Made by a program: the position numbers and the translations under genes
Shown here: positions 25,313 to 33,837 of the stretch, in pieces
Position numbering within the stretch: the stretch's first letter is position 1
How the letters are laid out: each line of letters begins with the position of its first letter
NCBI RefSeq assembly: GCF_034113385.1
Contig: NZ_JAXEXL010000010.1
Span: 1 to 39,146, forward strand
Direction: 5' to 3'
DNA length: 39,146 nt
Source of the DNA: Atopobium sp034113385
GTDB taxonomy: Bacteria; Actinomycetota; Coriobacteriia; Coriobacteriales; Atopobiaceae
Notes under the pieces: model-generated
Databases searched by the model: none
What the model was told of the DNA's origin: nothing
The model's input: the letters and a program-made list of their open reading frames with translations, nothing else

Positions 25313-26335
25313 GTGCGTCAGAGTTTAATATCTAATTTTCAGCGTGTGTGTGAAGCTACCGCTATTGAAGCGTCTAAATGGGCGGGCCGTGCCGATAAAG
25401 TTTCTGCTAACAATGCTGCTATGAAAGCCGTACGGCGTGGATTAGGCGATATGAGCATGTCAGGACATGTGGTTATTGGCCAACGTCCGCTTACGGAGCC
25501 AACGCAAGATCAGAAAGCCAAGAAAAATGACGATTTGTTAGTGGCGGGAGAAACGCTTGGGCGCGGTGGTGATTCTTTAGACATTGTGGTTGATCCTATT
25601 GAGGGCACCAATCTGGTTGCTAATAATCAACGCAATGCAATTTCTGCCATCGTATTTGCCCCCCGTGCTACTTTACTTAATGCTCCAGTTAAGCGCATGG
25701 CAAAGATTGCTTGTGGGCCTGCAGTTCATCCTGAGGCTGTGGGTATTGATAAAACGCCAGAAGAAAATATCACTGCTGTGGCTCGTTCGCTTCACAAGCC
25801 CGTAGCTGATGTTATGGTATGTATTCTTGATCGTCCACGCCATACAGAGCTTATTGAACGCGTTCGTGCAACGGGTGCGCGCGTTAAGCTGGTGTATGAC
25901 GGTGATGTACAAGCAGCGCTTGCAACGGCTATCCCCAACACAGGCGCAGACCTTATGTTAGGGGAAGGTGGCGGACCAGAAGGCGTTTTAGCTTGTGCTG
26001 GCCTCAAGGCATTAGGTGGGTTTTTCCAAGCTCGATTCCATTTTACGGAAGAGGGCGAGCGCGAAGCTGTGGCAGCTGCTTGTGATTTTGACATTGATCA
26101 AGCAATTACCATGGATGAGATGGTGCGTACTAATGATATTCATTTTGTTGCAACTGGTATTACAAATGGCAGTATGCTAGCGGGTGTTACTCATAATCCC
26201 GATGGTTCAATCCAAACGCATTCCATTGTGGTGAGCTCTATAGACAACACGACGTCGTACGTTACACGCCTGTATCGAGATGGGTCATTTGGTTCATCTA
26301 TTTCTGAACCAGGCTTACATGACTCCATTTTTTAG
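25313..26335 (+). CDS. GlpX-like class II fructose-1,6-bisphosphatase family protein with altered metal site
   Basis: A 340-residue homologue of GlpX, close to the 336 residues of the E. coli enzyme. Shared features are the N-terminal helix (RVCEATAIEASKWAGRADK), VVDPIEGTN (residues 92-100), LLNAPVKRMAKIACGP, YDGDVQAAL, GEGGGPEGVLA and the tail region. The first 57 residues align with E. coli GlpX without gaps, yet Asp33 is Asn and Glu57 is Gln. The GEGEIDEAP motif is replaced by GQRPLTEPT, followed by an insertion of about ten residues. These are metal-binding positions in the known enzyme, so FBPase activity is doubtful. GTG at 25313 follows AGGAG and matches the family N-terminus; an ATG at 25271 is less supported. 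It lies 67 bases after rsmB. Confidence 0.8.
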   Translation: MRQSLISNFQRVCEATAIEASKWAGRADKVSANNAAMKAVRRGLGDMSMSGHVVIGQRPLTEPTQDQKAKKNDDLLVAGETLGRGGDSLDIVVDPIEGTNLVANNQRNAISAIVFAPRATLLNAPVKRMAKIACGPAVHPEAVGIDKTPEENITAVARSLHKPVADVMVCILDRPRHTELIERVRATGARVKLVYDGDVQAALATAIPNTGADLMLGEGGGPEGVLACAGLKALGGFFQARFHFTEEGEREAVAAACDFDIDQAITMDEMVRTNDIHFVATGITNGSMLAGVTHNPDGSIQTHSIVVSSIDNTTSYVTRLYRDGSFGSSISEPGLHDSIF

Positions 26336-26415
26336 CTTTTGGATTGGGTCTTTTGCTTATCCTTGTCCTTACGTATCAGCGTGAGGTTGAAAGCATTAGT
26401 TGAATCAAATAGAGC

Positions 26416-26607
26416 TTACTTCCTGCTCTTGCCACGTTGATCGGTGTTGTAAAAGCCTGTGCCTTCAAACTTAATGCCGCTTGCCGCAAAGATCTTCTCG
26501 GCCTTAGTACCGCAAGAAGGACAAGTTATTTCTGGTCGTTCCGACATGGGATGCTCAACCTCAAAGGTGGCGCCACAGGATGGACAATGATAGTCATAAC
26601 GAGCCAT
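26416..26607 (-). CDS. FmdB-type small zinc-ribbon protein
   Basis: A 63-residue protein. It starts MARYDYHCPSCGATFEVEH and has a second CPSCG about 22 residues later, so four cysteines can bind one zinc. The conserved serine/glycine tail (KIFAASGIKFEGTGFYNTD) is typical of the family annotated as FmdB regulators. GGAGG precedes the ATG at 26607, which excludes the longer upstream frame. Its real role is unknown; a nucleic-acid or protein-binding role is only assumed. It converges on the glpX-like gene and is divergent from the HAD hydrolase gene. Confidence 0.87.
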   Translation of the reverse strand: MARYDYHCPSCGATFEVEHPMSERPEITCPSCGTKAEKIFAASGIKFEGTGFYNTDQRGKSRK

Positions 26608-26663
26608 ACAAAAAGCCTCCGAAAGTATGCAAAACAATACGGCGTAGGTTACTTTACCCAAAG

Positions 26664-26696
26664 TTTGAGTCAAAACATCTCGACATTGTACTCAAA
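26664..26696. repeat. Inverted repeat in the zinc-ribbon/HAD divergent region
   Basis: TTTGAGT (26664-26670) and ACTCAAA (26690-26696) are inverted copies 19 bases apart. The left copy overlaps a near palindrome TTTGA-G-TCAAA, and TTGACT on the minus strand there could be a -35 box of the zinc-ribbon gene. A regulatory role is only a possibility. Confidence 0.3.
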
Positions 26697-26747
26697 AAGG
26701 CTTTACCATGAAGCCTGCACGCATTTTTATTCGATGGAGGAAGCTAT

Positions 26748-27428
26748 ATGGCAATAAGCGGCGCAATTTTTGACTGTGACGGCACCTTGGTAGATTCCAT
26801 GTCTATGTGGTGGAGCGCATTTCCTCGTTTGCTTGCGCGGCACGGTTTTGCCATGACTGATCAAATCCAGAAAATCTTGGATGAGTGCGAAGCAGTAAGT
26901 TTGGATGAAGAAATTCAAATTTTGCACGATGCGCTTTCCATTCCTGTCTCCGTTGCAGATTTGTCGCGCGATTTATCACAGATGATTAGTGACGCCTATG
27001 CTTCAGAGATTCAGGCGTGGCCTGCTGCTCAGCCATTTTTAAATCAGCTTAAAGATGCGGGTATTCCTATGATTATTTGTACCTCTACCGGTGCAAAAGA
27101 AGTGGCCCTGTGTATGGAACATCTTGGTCTGTCCGATTACTTTGTGGACATCGTGAGCGCGGAAGAGAAGAACTTTACCAAGACCGAGCCCGATATTTAT
27201 TATTATGCGCTGGAGAAACTGGGTACTTCTAAACAGACCACGTGGGTATTTGAGGATGCTCCCTTTGGTTTAACCACGTCCGAGCGTGCGGGATTCCCCA
27301 ATGTTTGTGTCTTTAATACTCACGATAATCGCGATGAGGACTTCTTGCGTTCTCATGCTACCAAGTTTACGCACATCTACGAGGATATTACCCTTGCAGA
27401 TTTGCAGTCATATCCTACCAACTCATAA
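26748..27428 (+). CDS. HAD-superfamily hydrolase, beta-phosphoglucomutase-like
   Basis: A 226-residue haloacid-dehalogenase-fold phosphatase or mutase. Motif I is FDCDGTLVDS at residues 8-17 (nucleophile Asp9, acid/base Asp11). The helical cap covers about 18-85. Motif II is ICTSTG near residue 110, motif III has Lys in NFTKTEPDIYYYAL, and motif IV is VFEDAPFGLTTSERAG. This arrangement (cap type C1, DCDGT start) is that of the beta-phosphoglucomutase and phosphoglycolate-phosphatase subfamily. The substrate cannot be read from sequence. GGAGG lies before the ATG. The thiamine pyrophosphokinase gene follows after 19 bases, so a role with a phosphorylated thiamine intermediate is imaginable but unproven. 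Confidence 0.9.
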   Translation: MAISGAIFDCDGTLVDSMSMWWSAFPRLLARHGFAMTDQIQKILDECEAVSLDEEIQILHDALSIPVSVADLSRDLSQMISDAYASEIQAWPAAQPFLNQLKDAGIPMIICTSTGAKEVALCMEHLGLSDYFVDIVSAEEKNFTKTEPDIYYYALEKLGTSKQTTWVFEDAPFGLTTSERAGFPNVCVFNTHDNRDEDFLRSHATKFTHIYEDITLADLQSYPTNS

Positions 27429-27447
27429 CCCATGACACGGCAAGCCT

Positions 27448-28122
27448 ATGATGCAGCAGTCTACACATACCGTCGTATTGATAGCTGGTTCCCCAGAACC
27501 TAGTTCCGTTGATCTGGTGCGTGAACTTGCGGCGGATGCTCACTACATTATTGCGGTTGATCGTGGTGCCAACATACTCAAGCATGCACAAGTGGTGCCA
27601 GATTTGCTGGTAGGAGATGCAGATACCATCTCGTCTGACGCGTTGATGTGGATAAAAGACAATCGTGTTCCTACCAAGCTTTTCTCGCCAGAAAAAGATT
27701 ACACGGATTTAGACTTGTCTTGCCAAGCTGCGGCGGCATATGGGCAAGACAACAACGTGCAGGTAGAGCTGGTAGTGTGTTGCGCCACGGGAGGCAAGCC
27801 TGATCATGCGCTGTGTGTATATGGTGTCTTGGCGCACTATGCGCATTTGTGTCCTACGCTTATAGAGGATGGTTTTATTTGTAAGGTGCTCTCTGATGCA
27901 GGTAGAGCTTCATGGACTTTGGTTGATGCCGTGGGCCAGAGTTTCTCGGCAGTAGCGCTTGCGCCTCATACCATACTTACCGAGAAGGGCTTTGCGTGGG
28001 ATGTGGACTGTCTTGAGCTTCCAGTACTGTTGGATAGGGGAATATCTAATCGCGTGAAGTCTTCAAATGCATGCATTACCTGTGTACGTGGTGTTGTAGC
28101 TGCATTTTTGCATGCTGTATAA
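27448..28122 (+). CDS. thiN: Thiamine pyrophosphokinase
   Basis: Transfers pyrophosphate from ATP to thiamine to make thiamine pyrophosphate. The 224-residue length fits. Motifs are YIIAVDRGAN, PDLLVGDADTIS (conserved acidic GD.D), FSPEKDYTDLDLS (metal and ATP binding) and CCATGGKPDHAL, with the small C-terminal thiamine-binding domain after about residue 140. The gene starts with two consecutive ATG codons (27448 and 27451); the binding site before them is weak. Co-transcription with the HAD gene is likely from the 19-base gap. I see no TPP riboswitch upstream. Confidence 0.9.
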   Translation: MMQQSTHTVVLIAGSPEPSSVDLVRELAADAHYIIAVDRGANILKHAQVVPDLLVGDADTISSDALMWIKDNRVPTKLFSPEKDYTDLDLSCQAAAAYGQDNNVQVELVVCCATGGKPDHALCVYGVLAHYAHLCPTLIEDGFICKVLSDAGRASWTLVDAVGQSFSAVALAPHTILTEKGFAWDVDCLELPVLLDRGISNRVKSSNACITCVRGVVAAFLHAV

Positions 28123-28150
28123 AATGTATGTTTGTTATATACTTACTAAG

Positions 28151-28172
28151 CGTATCGTATAAACGTATCGTA
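28151..28172 (+). repeat. Short direct repeat upstream of the membrane protein gene
   Basis: CGTATCGTA occurs at 28151-28159 and 28164-28172, 13 bases apart, and again inside the next gene at 28635-28643. The region 28123-28266 shows no other clear element. Confidence 0.4.
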
Positions 28173-28266
28173 GAAAGCGCATCTTGAATTTCTTATTACA
28201 AAACACGGCAAAACTAACGCATCACAGGTAGATGGGGGACATCAACCTGGCATCGTTTTTCATAGC

Positions 28267-28962
28267 GTGTATTTTCGCATGGTGCTGTTTGCATTTGGGC
28301 TGTGGATAACTATCTTTTTGTTTGCGCTTATAGAATCACAGCCTTTTGTGTGGGATAACCTTGCTCTTCCTTTTTCTGGAATTAAGCTCTATAGGGCAGG
28401 CACGCTAATAATGCTCGTGCTTTTTTGCCTTTTATTTTTTAGGAAAAAGAAAGTTCGTATCTCTGCAGAGGGTATCTATGTATACCGTTACAACCTGCAG
28501 ATTTCTTGGGAAGAGCTTGAAGCTGTGCACTACATGCGGCTGTTTGAACGATCAACAAGATCATGGTTATGGCTGTATAGCAGTAAGTCACTAGTTATAT
28601 TTCGCAAACATGCCAAACCAATATGCATACGAAACGTATCGTATGTTGCTCTATGGGCAGTTCATGTATACGTGCCGGGTGTTCCAAATAATCTTGGCGC
28701 AGCAGGAATTGCTACGGTATATAACTTTTTCTGTAATTGCATGATTTTGTTTGGTGCTTACAACCTCAATATGGTCAACCATATACCAAATAGTAGTGCG
28801 TGTGCTTTTGTGGTTACGGTAGCAGTATTGGCTTGCCTACGCACTTTTGCTGTGCCCTTTTTACTAAATCGTAATATCTTTGCTCAACGGTATCGCTATC
28901 TGAGTGGTTTGCATACGTTTATGAACAAACAATATGCAGGTGACGTACTGGAAGACCTGTAA
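28267..28962 (+). CDS. Unrecognised membrane protein with possible PH-like segment
   Basis: I do not recognise the family. The 231-residue frame has hydrophobic segments at about residues 5-23 (MVLFAFGLWITIFLFALIE) and 44-59 (AGTLIMLVLFCLLFF). After these comes a soluble stretch (KKKVRISAEGIYVYRYNLQ, then ISWEELEAVHYMRL) resembling the start of bacterial PH-like domains. Two more hydrophobic stretches lie at about 153-166 and 180-205. The GTG at 28267 has no clear ribosome-binding site; the ATG at 28279 is an alternative. The gene seems to stand alone between thiN and the convergent rpmB terminator. Its Cys and aromatic content is high. It could be a species-restricted gene. Confidence 0.6.
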   Translation: MYFRMVLFAFGLWITIFLFALIESQPFVWDNLALPFSGIKLYRAGTLIMLVLFCLLFFRKKKVRISAEGIYVYRYNLQISWEELEAVHYMRLFERSTRSWLWLYSSKSLVIFRKHAKPICIRNVSYVALWAVHVYVPGVPNNLGAAGIATVYNFFCNCMILFGAYNLNMVNHIPNSSACAFVVTVAVLACLRTFAVPFLLNRNIFAQRYRYLSGLHTFMNKQYAGDVLEDL

Positions 28963-29031
28963 AGATAACCTGCCAAGATATCATACGTAGCTGAGGTCAT
29001 ACGCAGCTAAGGCAGTAAGATATAGATAAAC

Positions 29032-29052
29032 AAAAAGCCTCCCGAAGGAGGC
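29032..29052 (-). terminator. Intrinsic terminator of rpmB
   Basis: On the minus strand GCCTCC-TTCG-GGAGGC forms a six-pair stem with the stable TTCG loop, followed by TTTTTG. It lies 32 bases after the rpmB stop. Plus-strand readthrough could use the same stem only weakly. Confidence 0.88.
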
Positions 29053-29083
29053 CTCTTAATACAGCTGTATAGTATGTTCAGAA

Positions 29084-29272
29084 TTATGAACGGGCAACCT
29101 TGCCAGACTTAAGGCAGGTGGTGCAAACGTTCATCTTCTGACGATGACCATCAACAACAACGTTAACGGACTGAATGTTTGGCTTAAACTTACGATTGAC
29201 AGTGCGGTGGGAGTGGCTAATAGAGCGACCAGCAACAGCGTGCTTACCGCAGACTTCACATACCTTCGACAT
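29084..29272 (-). CDS. rpmB: 50S ribosomal protein L28
   Basis: A 62-residue large-subunit protein. It begins MSKVCEVCGKHAVAGRSISHSH and ends with CTTCLKSGKVARS. The four cysteines mark the zinc-binding form of L28. The start at 29272 follows GGAGGTAATAACC; the longer frame upstream is not coding. It stands alone on the minus strand, divergent from asp23, as is common next to the asp23-fakA-recG block in Gram-positive genomes. Confidence 0.97.
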   Translation of the reverse strand: MSKVCEVCGKHAVAGRSISHSHRTVNRKFKPNIQSVNVVVDGHRQKMNVCTTCLKSGKVARS

Positions 29273-29327
29273 GGTTATTACCTCCGTTGAAGTGCACGCG
29301 TAGGTGCACGCAATGACACAAAGCTGA

Positions 29328-29358
29328 ATTATATTAGCACACGAGCAGCGTTTTGCAA
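29328..29358 (-). promoter_or_regulatory. Promoter of rpmB
   Basis: On the minus strand TTGCAA (29353-29358) and TATAAT (29328-29333) are 19 bases apart; TAATAT, three bases earlier, gives 16. The leader contains a direct repeat GTGCACGC of period 12 (29292-29311). Confidence 0.6.
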
Positions 29359-29438
29359 AAAGAAAAACCCTGATGATGTGTTGGTTTCGTAGTGGTACAG
29401 CCAAAATATGGATAACAGCGTGATGAGGCTTTGTCATT

Positions 29439-29468
29439 TTGTGAGTAAAACCCTTGGTGGTCTATACT
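29439..29468 (+). promoter_or_regulatory. Promoter of the asp23-fakA-recG unit
   Basis: TTGTGA (29439-29444), an 18-base spacer and TATACT (29463-29468) lie about 64 bases before the asp23 start. Confidence 0.6.
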
Positions 29469-29531
29469 TAGCTATGGTAAAGCGAGAAAATGTTTCGACG
29501 CATTCGGCGTTTTTTATCGAGAGGAGAGGGC

Positions 29532-29876
29532 ATGGCACATTCCGTACCCGGCACCTTGAGGGTCTCTAATGATTGCATAGCTGATTTAGCAGGGTATGCA
29601 GCGCTTGAAGCTTATGGCATCGTGGGCATGGCTTTTATCGATGCAAATGAGGGCGTAGCACGCTTGCTTCCCAACAGTCGTTTGCGCAAGGGGATTGATG
29701 TAGACCAAAAGGATGGGCACCTTGTCATAGACATGCACGTCATCGTAGAAGAGGGCGTAAACATGTCTGCCGTGTCCGCTAATCTTAAAGATAATGTTGC
29801 GTTTCTTATCAAAAGAATTGCCGAGATTGATAACGTACTTGTCACTGTCCACATCGAGGGTATGCGTACTCACTAG
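29532..29876 (+). CDS. Asp23/Gls24-family protein (DUF322)
   Basis: A 114-residue protein of the Asp23/Gls24 envelope stress family. The core runs GTLRVSNDCIADLAGYAALE, then GIVGMA, then the conserved IDVDQKDGHLVIDMHVIVEEGVNM and NLKDNVAFLIKRI, ending in VTVHIEGMR. The family has small cytoplasmic proteins often found at the membrane. GAGGAGAGGG precedes the ATG at 29532. fakA follows 45 bases later. This pairing (yloU-yloV in Bacillus) is conserved across Gram-positive bacteria, which suggests a functional tie to fatty-acid kinase, though none is proven. Confidence 0.92.
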   Translation: MAHSVPGTLRVSNDCIADLAGYAALEAYGIVGMAFIDANEGVARLLPNSRLRKGIDVDQKDGHLVIDMHVIVEEGVNMSAVSANLKDNVAFLIKRIAEIDNVLVTVHIEGMRTH

Positions 29877-29921
29877 TACAGCACCAGCGTAAGACCGTTT
29901 ATAGAACTGAGGATCTAACAC

Positions 29922-31631
29922 ATGATTTTTTCCGTCGTTAGGAAATGTTTTCCTGTTGCTGCACAGGTAGTTGCCACTAAGGCAGAGGATATTAACAAGC
30001 TCAATGTTTTTCCCGTACCTGATGGTGATACTGGTACTAATATGTCCCTTACATTGGGCACGGTTGTGGGTGAGCTCAATGCACTTCCCGCAGATTCCAA
30101 TATGGATGCCATTGCAAAAGCCATCACACACGGCTCTTTGATGGGTGCCCGTGGCAATTCTGGTGTTATTACCTCCCAGATTTTGCGTGGCGTTGCTGAA
30201 GGTCTTGTAGAAGCTGACGAGAATAACCTTTCGTCGGCAGATATTGCGCGCGCCTTCCAACGCGGTCAAAAAATTGCCTTTCAGGCAGTTCGTAAGCCTG
30301 TAGAAGGTACCATTCTTACTGTTTTGCGCGATGTAACCACCAAGGCAGGCGAGTGTGCTGCTGCCAAGATGTCTGTGGAAGATACCCTTAACAGTCTGGT
30401 GGTAGAGGCCTATGAATCCGTAGCACGTACCCCGGATTTGCTGCCTGTTCTTAAAGAGAATGGCGTGGTAGACTCAGGCGCTTTTGGTTTTGCTACTTTT
30501 ATGGAAGCCTTTGTTAACTGCGCTTTGGGCAATGATACTACCCTGGATTTCTCTCCAACAGTTGTATCTGATGATGAGGCCAAGGCTCATGTACAGGCTC
30601 AGGTAGCTATTGAGCTTAATGATGACTGGGAGGGCTCTGAGTTTCGTTATTGCAACGAGTTTTTGTTCCAGGCAAACGATGAAACCTTTGATGAGGTTGC
30701 GGCTCTTAAGTTCTTATCTACGATGGGTGATTGTGAGCTGTTAGTGGGCGATAACCCCACGTATAAAGTACATGTTCACTCCAACAATCCAGATCAAGTT
30801 TTGAAGTATATGCTTCAATATGGTCAGGTATTTAATGTATTTATTCATAACATGGATTTAGAAGCTCAAGAACGTACAGAAAAGATTGCATCTGATCAGC
30901 AAGCAGCCCAATCAGGAAAAACAACACAGGAGAAAACCTCAGCAGAAGATGCAGTGTTGCCTCATAAGGAACTTGGCTTTGTAGCGGTAGCTGCGGGTGA
31001 TGGTGAGGCAGATATTCTCAAATCTCTTGGCGTAGATGTTGTGGTATCTGGTGGTCAGACTATGAATCCCAGCACAGCAGATATCATTGCTGCTGTTAAG
31101 AAAGTTAATGCAGATACGGTTATTGTACTTCCCAATAATTCTAATATTCGTATGACTGCAGAAGCTGCATCTGGTGCTTTTGATGAGGGGACTGTTGGCG
31201 TTGTTCCCACCAAAACTGTTCCTCAGGCGTTTGCCGCTTTGTTTGCCGTAGATCCTGATGCTTCATTGGCAGAGATGGTAGAAGCTATGACTGAAGCTAT
31301 CTCAACTGTTCGTGATGGTGAGGTAACCACGGCAGTTCGTGATTCTGCAGCGGCTGATGGTACTCCCATTCATAACGGGGATGTGCTCGGTATTGTTCAA
31401 GGTGTTATTGAGGCTGTGGGTACTAACGTGCATGATGTCACCTTGGATATTATCAACCGCATGCAACAACAAGAAGAAGGCGATACGCTTACTATTCTTG
31501 CTGGTTCTGATATGTCCGATGAGGAGTTTGAGGCTCTGTGCGCTGCTATCGAGGAGGCTCAGCCAGACTTGGAGATTGATGCCCAACGTGGCGGACAGCC
31601 TTTGTATCCCATTATTTTCTCGATTGAATAG
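29922..31631 (+). CDS. fakA: Fatty acid kinase catalytic subunit (FakA, DAK2 domain)
   Basis: A 569-residue homologue of YloV/FakA, which phosphorylates free fatty acids bound by a FakB (DegV-type) partner. The N-terminal DhaL/DAK2 domain (about residues 1-200) has NVFPVPDGDTGTNMSLT, whose aspartates bind magnesium-ATP, and HGSLMGARGNSGVITSQILRG. The middle region carries EFRYCNEFLF and VHVHSNNP. The C-terminal half (from about residue 345) is the FakA-specific domain (IIVLPNNSNIRM-like: VIVLPNNSNIRMTAE). Around residues 310-340 lies a low-complexity, Gln/Thr/Lys-rich linker. GAGGA precedes the ATG. No fakB is in the window. PlsX, which uses the acyl-phosphate product, is 5 kb downstream. Confidence 0.92.
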   Translation: MIFSVVRKCFPVAAQVVATKAEDINKLNVFPVPDGDTGTNMSLTLGTVVGELNALPADSNMDAIAKAITHGSLMGARGNSGVITSQILRGVAEGLVEADENNLSSADIARAFQRGQKIAFQAVRKPVEGTILTVLRDVTTKAGECAAAKMSVEDTLNSLVVEAYESVARTPDLLPVLKENGVVDSGAFGFATFMEAFVNCALGNDTTLDFSPTVVSDDEAKAHVQAQVAIELNDDWEGSEFRYCNEFLFQANDETFDEVAALKFLSTMGDCELLVGDNPTYKVHVHSNNPDQVLKYMLQYGQVFNVFIHNMDLEAQERTEKIASDQQAAQSGKTTQEKTSAEDAVLPHKELGFVAVAAGDGEADILKSLGVDVVVSGGQTMNPSTADIIAAVKKVNADTVIVLPNNSNIRMTAEAASGAFDEGTVGVVPTKTVPQAFAALFAVDPDASLAEMVEAMTEAISTVRDGEVTTAVRDSAAADGTPIHNGDVLGIVQGVIEAVGTNVHDVTLDIINRMQQQEEGDTLTILAGSDMSDEEFEALCAAIEEAQPDLEIDAQRGGQPLYPIIFSIE

Positions 31632-31659
31632 TAAAAACCTCGCGTAGTTTGAACGTTTC

Positions 31660-33837
31660 TTGTCTTCGCTCGATATTTCACATAAGGGTGTACCTGCGGT
31701 TGCTGACGTGTCCGACCGTATGGGGTGCACCCTTGCTTTGTCAGACAGTGTAGCGCGCCTGCGCTATGTATCCGAGGCGCGCGCTGAGGTTTTGGCGCGC
31801 CTGGGTATTACGCGCGTGCGTGATCTTTTGCTGGCAGTGCCTCACCGCTACTTAGATTTTTCTCATAAGGTAGACATTGCTCATGCCGATGTTGGCACCA
31901 CCGTTACTGTGGTAGGAACTGTCGATAGGGTTACAGCCAAGCGCCCTCGTCCGCGCCTCAGTGTGGTTGAACTGTCTGTTATAGATAGTACCGGCGTTAT
32001 AATGGCAACCTTTTTTAAACAGCCCTGGGTGGCGGAGCAGGTCCATGTTGGTGACGTGATTGCACTTTCTGGAAAAGTTACGTTTGCTTATGGCTTCAAG
32101 CAGATTAAAAGTCCTTTTTACGAGGTATTGGCTTTTGCTGCCGAGAAAAGCGACTATTCGCGCATATTACCCGTTCATCATGTGAGTGAAGGCCTTACGG
32201 TTGCTTGGATGCGCCGTATTGTGTCTGCTGCCTTAGCGGATCGTGGGAATATTTATGATTACCTTCCTGCACAGCTTGTGGCTTCACGCAATCTTATGAG
32301 CTTGAGTCGTGCCTTGCGTGAGATTCACTTTCCTTCAACTATGTCACATGCTGCCGCCGCACGTGCACGCTTTGCCTATGATGAACTGCTGTGTTTACAA
32401 CTAGCACTTCAAACACGTAAGCGTCTGGCTTTGCGCGATGTAACCCCTTGTACGCATAGTGTTACTGGTGTCCATGTGCAAGCCCTTCAGGCAGCCATGC
32501 CCTTCTCGCTTACCGATGAGCAGCGCTTAGCTGTAGAGGAAATCTTTGCAGATATGGCAGCACCTCAGGTTATGAATCGCTTGCTATTGGGTGATGTTGG
32601 CACCGGTAAAACCGCTGTTGCAGCCATGGCCCTTGCTGCAGTAGCAGACTCTGGTACCCAAGCTGCCATGATGGCGCCTACATCCGTGTTGGCTCGTCAA
32701 TATGCCGAGAAGCTCGGTCCCTTGCTGGATGCTGCTGGTATTAATTGGACGCTGATTGTTAGTGCCACCCCCGCGACACAGCGTGAACAAGCAACGCGTG
32801 CACTGGCTGCGGGAGACATTTCTGTAGTCTTTGGTACAACAGCTTTGCTATCAGATGATGTCGTGTTTTCTAAACTGTCTTTAGTGGTTATAGACGAGCA
32901 ACATCGTTTTGGTGTGGATCAACGCAATGCGTTGCGCAAAAAGGGGATTGGTGCAGATTTGCTATCTATGACGGCAACACCTATTCCGCGTACCTTGGCA
33001 CTTTCCGTATACGGGGATATGGAACTCAGTCGTATTGTGCATCGTCCTGTTGCTGGTGCGGGCGTTCAAACTCAGGTGTTAGCTCAAGAAAATCTTGATC
33101 TTGCGTATAGCGCTATCCAAGATGCGTATGCGGCTGGTCATCAGGCGTATGTGGTGTGCCCGCTGATTGATGAGGTAGATGAGGGAGCAGATATGACAGA
33201 TGATGCTCCTCAAACTGATGCTCCAACATCTCGCCTTCATTCTGCAAAGGCAGTGTATGAAAGTCTATCGCGTTCGACTCTGCGCACTATGCGGGTTGGA
33301 TTGCTTACGGGTCGTATGTCTGCTCAGGAAAAAGACCAGGTTATGAGTGATTTTAGGGCAGGCACGATTGATGTATTGGTCAGCACGACGGTCATTGAGG
33401 TTGGCGTGGACGTGCCCAATGCAACCGTATTATTGGTGTATGATTCCGAGCGTTTTGGACTCGCAACGCTCCATCAGTTGCGCGGTCGTGTGGGACGTGG
33501 CAAGCATGCGGGCTTAGTGTTTTTCTCGACAGCTGCTCAAAAGGGGTCAGCGGCTCGTAGGCGCCTTGCGGCGCTGGAAGCTACCAGCGATGGCTATGAG
33601 CTTTCGCAGATGGATTTGCGCCTGCGCCATGAGGGAGAAGTGCTGGGCTTTAAACAAAGCGGTGGGGTAACCTTGCGCTATGTGGATTTGGCTCAGGATG
33701 AAGAGCTTGCACTTCACGCACGTGAAGACACGCAAGTCCTACTTGCAAAAGATGCTGATTTGCGTGCTTACCCCAGTTTGGCACTTGAGGTGCGGGATAG
33801 ATTTGGTGCGTATTTTGAGGAGGTAGAAGGCTCGTGA
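31660..33837 (+). CDS. recG: ATP-dependent DNA helicase RecG
   Basis: Branch-migration helicase for stalled forks and Holliday junctions, 725 residues from this start. The N-terminal wedge/OB domain covers about 1-230 (VPHRYLDFS, VTVVGTVDRV). Walker A is LLLGDVGTGKTAVAA near residue 310 and Walker B is VVIDEQHRFGV near 410. SMTATPIPRTLAL follows, and motif VI is QLRGRVGRGKHAG near 610. The first codon given is TTG at 31660 with a weak binding site; ATG at 31720 is a possible alternative and would still keep the whole wedge domain. It lies 28 bases after fakA and overlaps rsmD by four bases (GTGA), so the unit is tightly coupled. Confidence 0.96.
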   Translation: MSSLDISHKGVPAVADVSDRMGCTLALSDSVARLRYVSEARAEVLARLGITRVRDLLLAVPHRYLDFSHKVDIAHADVGTTVTVVGTVDRVTAKRPRPRLSVVELSVIDSTGVIMATFFKQPWVAEQVHVGDVIALSGKVTFAYGFKQIKSPFYEVLAFAAEKSDYSRILPVHHVSEGLTVAWMRRIVSAALADRGNIYDYLPAQLVASRNLMSLSRALREIHFPSTMSHAAAARARFAYDELLCLQLALQTRKRLALRDVTPCTHSVTGVHVQALQAAMPFSLTDEQRLAVEEIFADMAAPQVMNRLLLGDVGTGKTAVAAMALAAVADSGTQAAMMAPTSVLARQYAEKLGPLLDAAGINWTLIVSATPATQREQATRALAAGDISVVFGTTALLSDDVVFSKLSLVVIDEQHRFGVDQRNALRKKGIGADLLSMTATPIPRTLALSVYGDMELSRIVHRPVAGAGVQTQVLAQENLDLAYSAIQDAYAAGHQAYVVCPLIDEVDEGADMTDDAPQTDAPTSRLHSAKAVYESLSRSTLRTMRVGLLTGRMSAQEKDQVMSDFRAGTIDVLVSTTVIEVGVDVPNATVLLVYDSERFGLATLHQLRGRVGRGKHAGLVFFSTAAQKGSAARRRLAALEATSDGYELSQMDLRLRHEGEVLGFKQSGGVTLRYVDLAQDEELALHAREDTQVLLAKDADLRAYPSLALEVRDRFGAYFEEVEGS

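Noticed and set aside
29586..30269. 227-residue minus-strand frame across asp23 and fakA
   Set aside because: It spans two real genes and the gap between them on the other strand and has no family motif.
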